A DNA stretch of 64,000 bases from CAVSCR01 sp963726575 (GTDB taxonomy: Bacteria; Actinomycetota; Actinomycetes; JAHEKZ01). The notes beneath the pieces were generated by a model. It saw nothing but the letters and a program-made list of their open reading frames with translations, made no database searches and was not told where the DNA came from. The stretch's first letter is position 1. Every line of letters begins with the position of its first letter. The translations under genes and the position numbers were made by a program. Positions 9,879 to 17,735 of the stretch are shown one piece after another. The DNA lies in assembly GCA_963726575.1 (NCBI GenBank), contig CAVSCR010000006.1:1-64000 (forward strand), in the 5' to 3' direction.

Positions 9879-10023
9879 CGGGATCCCCTCCGGATGACTA
9901 CCGCAGAGGATCCTGAGCGGGGCCGGATAGCACCATCCGACTGCGGCGCAAACATTCCCCGACTCCTCATACCGTGATATGAAGCGGCCTGTCGTGTGAG
10001 ACAGCGATCGCCCGGGAGGCACC
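9879..10023. promoter_or_regulatory. Divergent promoter region between CE4 operon and PucR regulator
   Basis: This 145-bp gap holds the promoters of two diverging transcripts. It is the only sizeable gap at the head of the six-gene catabolic operon. A GGGAGG ribosome site at 10014-10019 serves the regulator. An AT-richer patch at 9968-9982 (catAccgTGATATga) could be a -10 region. I could not define a clear operator palindrome. By analogy with other PucR loci, the regulator probably binds here and controls the operon. Confidence 0.4.
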
Positions 10024-11559
10024 GTGGCCATTTCGGTTCGCGAACTGGTCCAACTCCCGCATCTGCAGATGAGCCTGCTCAGCCGGGAGGCCGGTCCGGA
10101 CCGCACCGTCACCTGGGTGCACACCTCGGACCTCCCGAATGCCTGGGAGTGGCACGGCTCCGGAGAACTGCTGTTGACCAACGGGACGGGCCTGCCGGCC
10201 GAACCGGCCGACCAGGTCGGGTTCGTCTCACGTCTGGCAGCCACCGGTGCCAGCGGACTCGCCTTGGGACTGGGCATGTCGGGTCCGCCGCTGTCCGACG
10301 CCCTCGTCGAGCGGTGCGACGAGCTCGGGCTACCGCTGCTGAGCGTCCCGTTCAGCGTCCCCTTCACCGCGGTCGTTCGCGCGGTGGCCGACGCGAACGA
10401 TCGGGAAGAGGCACGCGAGCTGCTGAAGGTGGCCCGCCTGTACGAGCTCCTTCGCCAGAGCATCCCTGCGGGCCGCTCGGGTTCTGGGCTGCTGGAGCGG
10501 CTCGGCGCCGAGCTCGGGGTGCGCCTGTGTCTCGTCGACCCAGCGACCGGCCGCTCGTTGTTCGAGGACGACGAGACTCAGTACGCCGCAGCCGTGGCGG
10601 CCGGTTATGCCGAGCACGGCAGTGCGCTGCCCGGGATGCTCCGCCTACGACTGCCCGGGGAGTCTGACGCGGCCCCGGGCGCGGTCGCGGTTGCCGTACC
10701 CGCGCCGCGCCCCACTGCGCTCGTCGTCGAGCCGCTGCACGACGAACTGCCCAGCACGATCCTGCTGCAGCACGCGGCAGCTGCTGGCGCGCTCGCGTTG
10801 GCGCAGCTCACGTCACAGCAAGAGGCGCGACGTCGAGCCGCCGCTGACCTGTTCGCGCGACTGATGGAACGCCGACTGCCCGAGGTTGCCGCGTCGAGCG
10901 CGCTGTCGGAGTTCGGTCTGGCGCTCGATGCGTTGGTGGTGGCCGCCGTCCGACCAGACGTGACGGAGTTCCGGCCGGACAGCGCACCTGATCTGGACCG
11001 CCTGCAGGTGCCACAGATCGCCCTTTGGCGCCCGCCGCACCTTCTTCTGCTCGTGCCGAACAGTGCAGTGCCCGACGTACGCGAAGGACCCCTGCTCGAG
11101 CGCTTCAGCGCGGTTGGACTCAGCGGGCCACTCGTCGCGGCCGGACGTGTGCCCGAGGCGGTGGCCGAAGCCGTGTGGGCGTTGGCGGCCGCCGAGACCG
11201 ACGCGCTCCCCGGCGTTCGGTTCGGCAACGCCTCGGTGCTCGTGCCGCGTACTCCCGGGGAGGCGCGGGTCATCGTCGGACGCGTTCTGGGACCACTCCT
11301 CGCCAACGACACCGACCACCACACCGACTACCTCGCAACGGTCCGCTGCTTCTTGGCGAAAGACCGTTCCTGGCAGGCCACGGCAGCCGAGCTGCACATC
11401 CACAAGCAGACGCTCGGCTACCGCATCCGAAGGATCGAGAGCCTGACTGGGCGAGGCTTCGGGCGCACCGAACACCTGGCTGAGTGGTGGATCGCGCTGC
11501 GAGCCCACGAGATGTTGCTGCTGGACGTCGGGTTCGGTGGTCCGCAGAGTGACCTCTAG
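10024..11559 (+). CDS. PucR-family transcriptional regulator
   Basis: A 511-aa protein with an N-terminal PucR-like domain (residues 1-120, VRELVQLPHLQMSLLS) and a GGDEF-related middle part. The C-terminal PucR helix-turn-helix region carries TVRCFLAKDRSWQATAAELHIHKQTLGYRIRRIESLTG. PucR proteins respond to small nitrogenous metabolites and control purine, amine or amide catabolic genes. This one diverges from the CE4-permease-SDR-ureohydrolase operon, which is therefore its most probable target. GTG 10024 has a well-spaced GGGAGG. Its stop codon overlaps the convergent methyltransferase stop in the shared tetranucleotide CTAG. Confidence 0.9.
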   Translation: MAISVRELVQLPHLQMSLLSREAGPDRTVTWVHTSDLPNAWEWHGSGELLLTNGTGLPAEPADQVGFVSRLAATGASGLALGLGMSGPPLSDALVERCDELGLPLLSVPFSVPFTAVVRAVADANDREEARELLKVARLYELLRQSIPAGRSGSGLLERLGAELGVRLCLVDPATGRSLFEDDETQYAAAVAAGYAEHGSALPGMLRLRLPGESDAAPGAVAVAVPAPRPTALVVEPLHDELPSTILLQHAAAAGALALAQLTSQQEARRRAAADLFARLMERRLPEVAASSALSEFGLALDALVVAAVRPDVTEFRPDSAPDLDRLQVPQIALWRPPHLLLLVPNSAVPDVREGPLLERFSAVGLSGPLVAAGRVPEAVAEAVWALAAAETDALPGVRFGNASVLVPRTPGEARVIVGRVLGPLLANDTDHHTDYLATVRCFLAKDRSWQATAAELHIHKQTLGYRIRRIESLTGRGFGRTEHLAEWWIALRAHEMLLLDVGFGGPQSDL

Positions 11560-12368
11560 TCGGGTGTCGACGCCAGGAGCAGCAGGTGAGGGCCAAGTCC
11601 GAGCAGTGCTGGCTCCTGCTGCACGACTCGGGAGCACCACAGGATGACCTCACGGTCATCCGCGTCGTCCCAACGGGCCTCAAGGTCCGGCAGGTACGCG
11701 GCCAGGCCCTCCACGTCGACGACGTCGATCACCGCAAGGCCCGCCTCGACGGCCTCGTCGCGCAGATCCTGCGGCCGGTGGAAGTAGGCAGTCGTCCACC
11801 ACTGGGGGTGGTTCGTCGGGTTGCGGTGTTGGCCTGACTCGAGGTCTGCGGTCACCACCTCTCGGAACTGCGGATCGAACACGAACCCTCGAGCCATTCC
11901 GTCGAGGAGGGATGCGAACCGACTCACGGCCGCCACCGCCACCAGACCACCCGGACGGACAACCCGGACCGCCTCGCGCAGCGCCTGTAGTCGCTGCTCG
12001 CGTTGCGTCAAGTGGTACAGCGGTCCGAACAGCAAGGCAACGTCGTAGCTGTCGTCGTTGTAGCGGAGGTTCCGGGCGTCGCCGACCTCGGCCGTGACCC
12101 CAACACCGGCCAACGTCCTGGCCGCCTGGTCGACATGCCCAGGCGTTGCGTCCACCAGGTGCACGCGGTACCCATCCCTGGCCAGCCACTCGGCGTGAAT
12201 ACCGGTGCCTCCCCCGACGTCCACGACGTCTGCCGGCGGTGCCGGCAGGTACTGGCGCAGGACCTCCTGCACGCGCACGAACTCCAGCTGATTGATACCC
12301 CCGCGCAGTCGAGCATCTTCGTCGACACCCTCGTAGTGCTCGAGGATCTCGTGCGGCAACGGGTCCAT
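11556..12368 (-). CDS. Class I SAM-dependent methyltransferase
   Basis: A Rossmann-fold methyltransferase of about 270 aa. The SAM-binding motif I is VVDVGGGTGIHAEWLA, the acidic motif II is VHLVDAT, and GDARNL and DVALLFGPLYHL mark the later motifs. The substrate-specifying C-terminal half is not recognisable, so the acceptor is unknown. ATG 12368 is preceded by GAGGAGGGG, which decides against the TTG 15 nt further upstream. It is transcribed convergently to the pucR-type gene with overlapping stop codons, and no operon partner is evident. Confidence 0.85.
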   Translation of the reverse strand: MDPLPHEILEHYEGVDEDARLRGGINQLEFVRVQEVLRQYLPAPPADVVDVGGGTGIHAEWLARDGYRVHLVDATPGHVDQAARTLAGVGVTAEVGDARNLRYNDDSYDVALLFGPLYHLTQREQRLQALREAVRVVRPGGLVAVAAVSRFASLLDGMARGFVFDPQFREVVTADLESGQHRNPTNHPQWWTTAYFHRPQDLRDEAVEAGLAVIDVVDVEGLAAYLPDLEARWDDADDREVILWCSRVVQQEPALLGLGPHLLLLASTPD

Positions 12369-12423
12369 GCCCCCTCCTCTCAACCGGTCCGCCCAGACGG
12401 ACGGCTCGATGCCGCCGGTCAGA

Positions 12424-12660
12424 TCAGTCTTCGGTCACGGCCGCGAAATCACGCTTCGTCTTGCGGTACCACCCCATTCCGGAGATCGGGTTCTTCCACC
12501 TTCCCTTCATCTCCTTCAAGGCAGCTGCGTGCGTCTCGTCACCACCGGCGACCGTGTCCTTCAGATGACTGTCTTGGGCCTTGATGACTTCATCAGCAGT
12601 GTTGCCGTGAAGCGCGAAGTCGCAAGGCCCCCCCAACTGCTTGCATGTCATGGTCTTCAT
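12424..12660 (-). CDS. DUF1059 small protein
   Basis: A 78-aa protein starting MKTMTCKQLGGPCDFAL, with TADEVIKAQDSHLK following. This pattern (CKQLGGxCD, then ADE(V/I)xxxxxxHLK) defines the DUF1059 family of small cytosolic proteins, whose function is unknown. The C-terminal 30 residues (KEMKGRWKNPISGMGWYRKTKRDF) are less typical. A longer reading to 13395 is an artefact that overlaps the plus-strand gene. Start 12660 is taken from the family's usual N terminus; no strong ribosome site was seen. Confidence 0.7.
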   Translation of the reverse strand: MKTMTCKQLGGPCDFALHGNTADEVIKAQDSHLKDTVAGGDETHAAALKEMKGRWKNPISGMGWYRKTKRDFAAVTED

Positions 12661-12819
12661 GAGTCTGCATCCATTCGGTAGTGGGCGGCGGCACTCCGAA
12701 GGTCGCGGCATGCGCGTCCGGCTCCCATGATTCGACCCTAGGTGACGCCGACGGCTTACCCACTTCTCAGTCCTGCTCGGTACCCGGCGCAGGCCGGCCA
12801 CGTCGGTAGCCTGCGTCAG

Positions 12820-13368
12820 ATGGACCTGAAGTTCGTGCTCCGCGGGATCGAGGGGCACGTGTCGGTCACGTACTCGCGGAACGACCGGCCCGAGCTGGTC
12901 GGCAGCGGGGCGGAGTCGTTGGGCTTCCCGATGTGCGACGCGGCGGTCGAGTACCCGGCCCTTGGCTACGACGCAGTGTTGGGCTGGGTCCAACTGGTCC
13001 GGTCCGACGACAACGTCAGTCACGGTGCCGAGTTCGAGATCGACCCGTTGGCGTTCCTCGGTGACGTGCCGCACCCGTTCTGCTGGATCGGCCTGGGTCC
13101 CCGCCTGTTCGACGCCCCTTCGCGTTCCGCGAAACAGGATCTCGACTGGACCGCCCACAGCTTCCTCTGCGTTCCCGACGGAGGCGCTGACACGGGGATG
13201 GTGGTCCAGGCCCTGCTCGGCTTCGCCTGGGGATTCAGCATCCGAAACGAGAAGATCCTCCTGACTTCGCCAACGCCGCTGAGCCCGACTGACTGGAATG
13301 CACACCGGGAGCATCTGGCGGCTCGATATCCGTCGTGGGACTTCATCACGGGGTTCCACGAAGGCTGA
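12820..13368 (+). CDS. Hypothetical protein, 182 aa
   Basis: I do not recognise this family. The protein is soluble, has no signal peptide, and is rich in aromatic residues and prolines. Recognisable segments are an N-terminal MDLKFVLRGIEGHVSVTYSR, a central FEIDPLAFLG, and FLCVPDGGADTG. The reading frame is continuous with good third-position GC bias. ATG 12820 is preferred over the upstream ATG 12742 because the intervening 26 residues look non-coding. It stands alone between two unrelated loci, and nothing nearby suggests a role. Confidence 0.6.
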   Translation: MDLKFVLRGIEGHVSVTYSRNDRPELVGSGAESLGFPMCDAAVEYPALGYDAVLGWVQLVRSDDNVSHGAEFEIDPLAFLGDVPHPFCWIGLGPRLFDAPSRSAKQDLDWTAHSFLCVPDGGADTGMVVQALLGFAWGFSIRNEKILLTSPTPLSPTDWNAHREHLAARYPSWDFITGFHEG

Positions 13369-13539
13369 ACGCGAGGGCTGGTCGTTCCGGCGCACTCAGG
13401 CCCACGGTTGGGCTGCGCTGGTCAACGCAAGTCGCTTGTTGCCGTCCACCAGACCGTGGTTGCGCGCCAATGAGTGCAGAAGGGCAGCTGCCTTTGCGTC
13501 GATAGCTGGATACCTGCAAGAAGTGGACTGCCGCGCCGC

Positions 13540-13577
13540 TTGACGGATGTCAGTTATGACGTCATAGTGACGTCATA
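13540..13577 (+). promoter_or_regulatory. Promoter with paired TGACGTCA operators
   Basis: TTGACG (13540-13545) and CATAGT (13563-13568) are separated by 17 bp and fit a sigma-70-type promoter. Two copies of the 8-bp palindrome TGACGTCA lie at 13557-13564 and 13568-13575. Their start points are exactly 11 bp apart, that is one helical turn, and they cover the -10 hexamer. An imperfect third copy (TGACGgatGTCA) overlaps the -35 hexamer. This layout fits a repressor binding cooperatively to one DNA face. The ribbon-helix-helix protein encoded downstream is the natural candidate. Confidence 0.6.
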
Positions 13578-13623
13578 CAGACGGCAGAACGACAGCAAGC
13601 CGGCGTCACACCTGGAGGCAGCC

Positions 13624-13776
13624 ATGGACCCGCGCATCAACGCCGAGATCAGCGCCCTACGTCGGGCGGAGCTCGCCGCTGCTAGGCGTCCAGGCACGGC
13701 CCGCCGGGCGCACCACCTCCCCAGATTCGCGACGATCTTCCGCAGCGGCACACGGCGTCGGGCCGAGGACCTCTGA
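13624..13776 (+). CDS. Small basic protein, 50 aa, first gene of the RHH-DUF4097 operon
   Basis: The start ATG 13624 has a GGAGG ribosome site seven bases before it. The 50-residue product is highly basic (about 13 Arg) and begins MDPRINAEISALRRAELAAAR. It has no membrane helix and no cysteine. Its stop lies one base from the start of the next gene, so the two are cotranslated. Function unknown. It could be a nucleic-acid or membrane-contacting peptide. Arg-rich leader-like genes of this size are easily missed by gene finders. Confidence 0.6.
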   Translation: MDPRINAEISALRRAELAAARRPGTARRAHHLPRFATIFRSGTRRRAEDL

Positions 13777-13777
13777 C

Positions 13778-14245
13778 ATGGAGATGACAGCGCACGTCGA
13801 GGCGATCCGTTCGGCCCTGGAGGCGGTCGGGGGGGACGACGCCACAACGGCTGCGGTTGCGGAGCGGCTCGCCGAGGCCGTCGCGCCGGCCGTCCACCTC
13901 CAGCTGTTCGACCTGCTCGGTGAAGTGGCCGCCGAGGTCACCCCACAGCTGCCCGCGGGACGTCTCGACGTGCAGCTGTCCGGCCGCGACGCGGTGCTCG
14001 TGTACCACGACGACCCGGAAGCCGGAAGCAGCCGTGCGCCTGCCTTCGAGGACGACCAGGGCACGGCACGCATCACCTTGCGCATGGCCGACGCCTTGAA
14101 GAACGCGGTGGAGCGGGCCGCCGCGCAAGAGGGGCAGTCGACCAATGCCTGGCTCGTGGCCGCTGCGAAGCGCGCGCTGGACCCAGGCGGTCCTCGTCGC
14201 CGCTCCGGACGCGGGAACCGACTCACCGGTTACACCCAAGGCTGA
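13778..14245 (+). CDS. Ribbon-helix-helix (HicB-antitoxin-like) protein
   Basis: A 155-aa protein. The C-terminal part (about residues 105-140) reads TARITLRMADALKNAVERAAAQEGQSTNAWLVAAAKRAL. This is the beta strand, helix, turn, helix pattern of Arc/MetJ-type DNA-binding proteins, often annotated as HicB-family antitoxin. The N-terminal 100 residues are acidic and predicted soluble. It directly precedes a DUF4097 gene, an arrangement common in actinobacteria. RHH proteins bind tandem palindromes such as the TGACGTCA pair upstream, so autoregulation is likely. No HicA-type toxin is present. Confidence 0.75.
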   Translation: MEMTAHVEAIRSALEAVGGDDATTAAVAERLAEAVAPAVHLQLFDLLGEVAAEVTPQLPAGRLDVQLSGRDAVLVYHDDPEAGSSRAPAFEDDQGTARITLRMADALKNAVERAAAQEGQSTNAWLVAAAKRALDPGGPRRRSGRGNRLTGYTQG

Positions 14246-14280
14246 TGACCCAGTGCTGAGCAAGGACGCGAGGAGCTGAC

Positions 14281-15090
14281 ATGGAACCCATGACCTATGA
14301 CACGCCGGGCGAGCTCGAGCTGGAGCTGCGGGTCCCGTCGGGCGAGCTCGTCGTCCGGACATCGAGCACAGACCGCACCACGCTGCACATCACCGGCGAG
14401 CGCGACGTGAACGACATCTCGGTCCGGTTCGAGCCGGCTGCGTCCGGACCGGCGCGACTCGTCGTGGCCCAACGCGGCGAGGGACGCGGCTGGCGCAAGT
14501 TCCGGAACCTGACGGTCGAGATCGCGGCGCCCGAGACCACTCGGTTGCACGTGGAGGGCAGCTCCGCCGACCTGCGAGCCGAGGGGACGCTGACCTCGCT
14601 GGTCTTCCGGACCGCCTCCGGTGACGCGTGCGTGGACGACGTGCGACACGCCCTCGACCTCAAGACTGCAAGCGGCGACCTACGCGCGAGATCGATCGGC
14701 GGCCCAGTGGTCGTCTCGACCGCCTCGGGCGACGTCTGGGTCGATACGGTCCAGGGCGACCTCGATGCGCGCACGGCTTCCGGTGACGTGAGCCTGGGCG
14801 GCACAGTGGGCGACGTCCGCATCACCACCGTCTCCGGAGACGTGGTCCTGTCCAACGCCGGCCCAGGGGTCACCGAGGTGCGTACTGTCTCGGGCGACGT
14901 CCAGGTCGGTGTGGCACCCCAGACGCGCGCCCACCTCGACGTGTCATCCCTGTCCGGAGACACGAGCTCGGAGCTGCCGGTGTCCGACGCACCCGTGGGA
15001 GACGACGGTCAGGAGCTCGAGCTGCGGGTCACCAGCACCAGCGGTGACGTTCGCATTCGTCGCGGGGACGGCCCTCCCCCGTCTCGCTGA
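14281..15090 (+). CDS. DUF4097 beta-strand repeat protein
   Basis: A 269-aa protein built of short repeated beta strands. The tripeptide SGD recurs about every 17-20 residues (TASGDACVDD, TASGDLRAR, TASGDVWVD, TASGDVSLG, TVSGDVVLS, TVSGDVQVG), as in the right-handed beta-helix-like DUF4097/DUF4098 proteins. No signal peptide or transmembrane helix is visible, so it is probably cytosolic despite the family's adhesin label. It is the third gene of the operon headed by the 50-aa protein and follows the RHH gene by 35 nt. Biochemical role unknown. Confidence 0.85.
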   Translation: MEPMTYDTPGELELELRVPSGELVVRTSSTDRTTLHITGERDVNDISVRFEPAASGPARLVVAQRGEGRGWRKFRNLTVEIAAPETTRLHVEGSSADLRAEGTLTSLVFRTASGDACVDDVRHALDLKTASGDLRARSIGGPVVVSTASGDVWVDTVQGDLDARTASGDVSLGGTVGDVRITTVSGDVVLSNAGPGVTEVRTVSGDVQVGVAPQTRAHLDVSSLSGDTSSELPVSDAPVGDDGQELELRVTSTSGDVRIRRGDGPPPSR

Positions 15091-15107
15091 CCAACCATCC
15101 GCTCGGA

Positions 15108-15467
15108 TCAGCGGCCAAGGGCTAGACGGGCGCGGACGAGGCGTCGAATGGCGCTCGCCGGCAGAGGCTCGCCGACCGGGACGTGCAGGGCACTCTTGGT
15201 GCCGCCGTACTTCTCGACCAGGTCCGGGAACTGCCCGAGGATCGATCCGCTGTAGGGGTAGTAGCCGACGTGGTGGGTGTGCGCCATGAGTCCGCACACG
15301 TCGGTGCCGTCGAGCACGAACGTGGGCATCCGGTACTTGATGACCTCGTCGGCTCCTGGCACCACCGCCAGGATGCGCTCGCGCATCACGATCATCGTCT
15401 CCCGCTGCGCAGACGGCGCGGCGTCGTAGGCCGCGGCCACTTCTGCCGGGGGTGAGGGCGCAGTCAC
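15108..15467 (-). CDS. DUF1801 family protein
   Basis: A 119-aa protein with the DUF1801 core ADEVIKYRMPTFVLDGTDVCGL, then HVGYYPYSGSI and the C-terminal KGG-like segment KYGGTKSALHVPVGEPLP. This family (YdhG/YdeI-like) is small and cytosolic, and its function is not settled. GTG 15467 (VTAPSPPAEVAAAY) gives the usual family length; the longer frame upstream shows no similarity. It is convergent with the DUF4097 gene, whose stop is 18 bp away. Confidence 0.7.
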   Translation of the reverse strand: MTAPSPPAEVAAAYDAAPSAQRETMIVMRERILAVVPGADEVIKYRMPTFVLDGTDVCGLMAHTHHVGYYPYSGSILGQFPDLVEKYGGTKSALHVPVGEPLPASAIRRLVRARLALGR

Positions 15468-15657
15468 CCGACGATGGAACCACCTGGGAGCCCCCGGCAC
15501 CATCGAAAGTCGCAACCGTTGGTGACCGAAACGCCACGGTGCGGAGTCGCCATGACCTTCCTTGCCTACCTGCAGCGCGCTGATTACCGAAATCGGCATG
15601 TGGTGAGGCAGAGTTGCGTTCGGCCCGTTCGGGTTGGGGTGTGAGGGGAGAACTCGC

Positions 15658-17640
15658 GTGAGCCGTAGGTCCATGATCATCGCCGCATGTGCCGTGGGCC
15701 TGGCAGCCCTGAGCATCCCGGCGGTCGCGCTTGCCGCCACGCCGGCCCAGGTCGTCAGCGCCAACCCCATCGACTCCACCCCGCACGTTCTCGACGGGCA
15801 CGTCAGTGCGGTCGCGCGGGTGGGACACATCGTCGTGCTCGGCGGCACGTTCACGCAGGTGCAGAATCAGGGCCAGACCGCGATCCTCACCCGAAACGCG
15901 TTGCTCGCCTACGACGAGACCACCGGCAAGGTCAGCACGACGTTCATCCCGGTGGTGGGTCCGGCCGGCAACGTCGTCAACTCGATCGTCCCCAGTGGTG
16001 ACGGCAGCTCCGTCTACGTCGGCGGCACGTTCACGAGCATCAACGGCACGACGACGGGGCGGATCGCACGTCTCAACGTCAACACCGGGCAGGTGGTCGC
16101 CGGGTTCAACGCCGCGCGCCCCAACGCCGCGGTCAACGACATGGAGCTGTCGAACGGCCGACTGATCGTGGCCGGTGACTTCTCCAAGATGACCCCACCG
16201 GCCAAAGCGTCGCAGCCCCGGGGCTCGATCGCGAGCATCGATCCGACCACGGGAGCTCTCACCACCGCGGTGACCGACACGTTCAGCGGAATCGGGACCA
16301 AGGGCACCACGAGTGTCAGCGGGATCGACGTGACCCCGGCCGGCGACCGGCTGGTGGCCATCGGCAACTTCAGCACCGTCGACGGCCAGCCGCGATCGCT
16401 GATCGCCGAGCTGAATATCAGCGGCACCTCGTCGTCCCTGGCCTCGTGGGACACCGCGCAGTACCCGGCCTTCGACTCCGGCGGTGTCACGTGGTGCTCG
16501 AAGGCCTTCCCCAGCTACATGCGCGACGTCACCTACACCGCCGATGGGAACTCCTTCATCGTGGTGACGACAGGTGCGTTCCACTCCGGCCGACTGTGCG
16601 ACTCGCAGGCGCGCTGGGAGACCTACGGCGGGACCGGCCAGTCCCCCACCTGGGTCGACTGGACCGGCGGTGACACCACCACTGCGGTCCAGACGTCCGC
16701 GGACGGGCGCATCGTCTACGTGGGCGGACACTTCCGCTGGCTGAACAACCCGTTCACCGGCGACCACTCCGGCGCCGGGGCCGTGCCTCGTGTCGGGCTG
16801 GCCGCGATCGATCCACGCAACGGACTTCCGTACACCTGGAACCCGACGCGGGACCGCGGGTACGGCGTGTACGACTTCCTGTCGGTGCCCGACGGCCTCT
16901 TCGTGGGCTCCGACACCGACCACATCGGCAACGAGTTCCACCCGCGGATCGGCTTCTTCCCGCTCACCGGCGGTGTGGTGCTGCCCCCGGAGCACGTCGC
17001 GGCACTGCCTGCCGACGTCTACCTGCTGGGCCGCACCAGCGGCAGCGTCGACGACCTGCGTCATCTGAGCTTCGACGGTTCGACCGCCGGCGCGTTGAGC
17101 ACCTCGGCAGGAACCGAAAGCTGGGGATCGGTGCGCGGGGCGTTCGCGGTAGACAACCAGATCTACACGGGCTGGTCCGACGGCTCCTTGCGGGTGCGGA
17201 CCTTCAACGGCTCGACGTTCGGCGCGTCCAGCACCGTCCCGCTGTCGTACCCGGACAGCAACAGCACTGGAGGGTTCACCCCCACCAACAACTTCGCCAG
17301 CGACCTGGCGACCATCACCGGCATGTTCTACGACCCGGCACTGGCCCGGCTGTACTACACGCAGACCAACTCAACCAGCTTGTTCTACCGGTACTTCGAG
17401 CCGCAGAGTCAGGTGGTGGGAGCGCAGAAGTTCACCGCCGGCGGGAACGTGTCGGCCATGACGCCGAAGAACGTCAACGGCATGTTCCTGGCCAACGGCT
17501 TGGTCTACTTCTCCGACGCGTCGGGCACTCTGAAGTCGATCGCCTACGCCAACGGCCAGATCACGGGCTCCAGCGCGGTCACGGCTAACTCGAGCACCGA
17601 CTGGCGGGCGCGCGGGACGTTCGCCTGGGACGGCGGCTGA
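15658..17640 (+). CDS. Secreted beta-propeller (delta-60 repeat-like) protein
   Basis: A 660-aa exported protein. GTG 15658 follows GAGGGGAG (15643-15650). The signal peptide has a hydrophobic core (MIIAACAVGLAALSIPAVALAA) with cleavage near ALAAT. The mature part repeats blades such as VGHIVVLGGTFTQV, SSVYVGGTFTSI, GRLIVAGDFSKM and RIVYVGGHFRWL, the VGGxF pattern of delta-60/DUF5122 propellers. The C-terminal half (about 480-660) forms a second set of aromatic repeats. No catalytic motif is visible. A cell-surface or extracellular binding role is likely. The gene has its own upstream gap and stands alone. Confidence 0.75.
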   Translation: MSRRSMIIAACAVGLAALSIPAVALAATPAQVVSANPIDSTPHVLDGHVSAVARVGHIVVLGGTFTQVQNQGQTAILTRNALLAYDETTGKVSTTFIPVVGPAGNVVNSIVPSGDGSSVYVGGTFTSINGTTTGRIARLNVNTGQVVAGFNAARPNAAVNDMELSNGRLIVAGDFSKMTPPAKASQPRGSIASIDPTTGALTTAVTDTFSGIGTKGTTSVSGIDVTPAGDRLVAIGNFSTVDGQPRSLIAELNISGTSSSLASWDTAQYPAFDSGGVTWCSKAFPSYMRDVTYTADGNSFIVVTTGAFHSGRLCDSQARWETYGGTGQSPTWVDWTGGDTTTAVQTSADGRIVYVGGHFRWLNNPFTGDHSGAGAVPRVGLAAIDPRNGLPYTWNPTRDRGYGVYDFLSVPDGLFVGSDTDHIGNEFHPRIGFFPLTGGVVLPPEHVAALPADVYLLGRTSGSVDDLRHLSFDGSTAGALSTSAGTESWGSVRGAFAVDNQIYTGWSDGSLRVRTFNGSTFGASSTVPLSYPDSNSTGGFTPTNNFASDLATITGMFYDPALARLYYTQTNSTSLFYRYFEPQSQVVGAQKFTAGGNVSAMTPKNVNGMFLANGLVYFSDASGTLKSIAYANGQITGSSAVTANSSTDWRARGTFAWDGG

Positions 17641-17660
17641 GCTCGACGTCACAGACGCCG

Positions 17661-17723
17661 ATTGGCTCTGCCCGTGAGTCTTGCGGTTCCGTGGCGGGGG
17701 TAAGACTCACGGCACGGGCCAAT
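17661..17723. terminator. Long imperfect inverted repeat between convergent genes
   Basis: The 22-bp arm at 17661-17682 and its reverse complement at 17702-17723 share ATTGGC at the outer end and CGTGAGTCTT at the inner end, with a few mismatches between. They enclose a 19-nt loop. The element lies between the stop of the propeller gene (17640) and the convergent stop at 17736, so a bidirectional terminator is the simplest reading. No T-run follows either arm, which is common in high-GC actinobacteria. Confidence 0.5.
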
Positions 17724-17735
17724 CGGGACTACGTG

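Noticed and set aside
12661..13395. N-terminal extension of the DUF1059 gene to 13395
   Set aside because: The extra sequence is antisense to the hypothetical gene at 12820-13368 and unlike the family.
13778..15090. A complete HicAB toxin-antitoxin system
   Set aside because: The RHH protein resembles HicB, but no HicA-type toxin with its conserved His lies beside it. DUF4097 has no nuclease motif.
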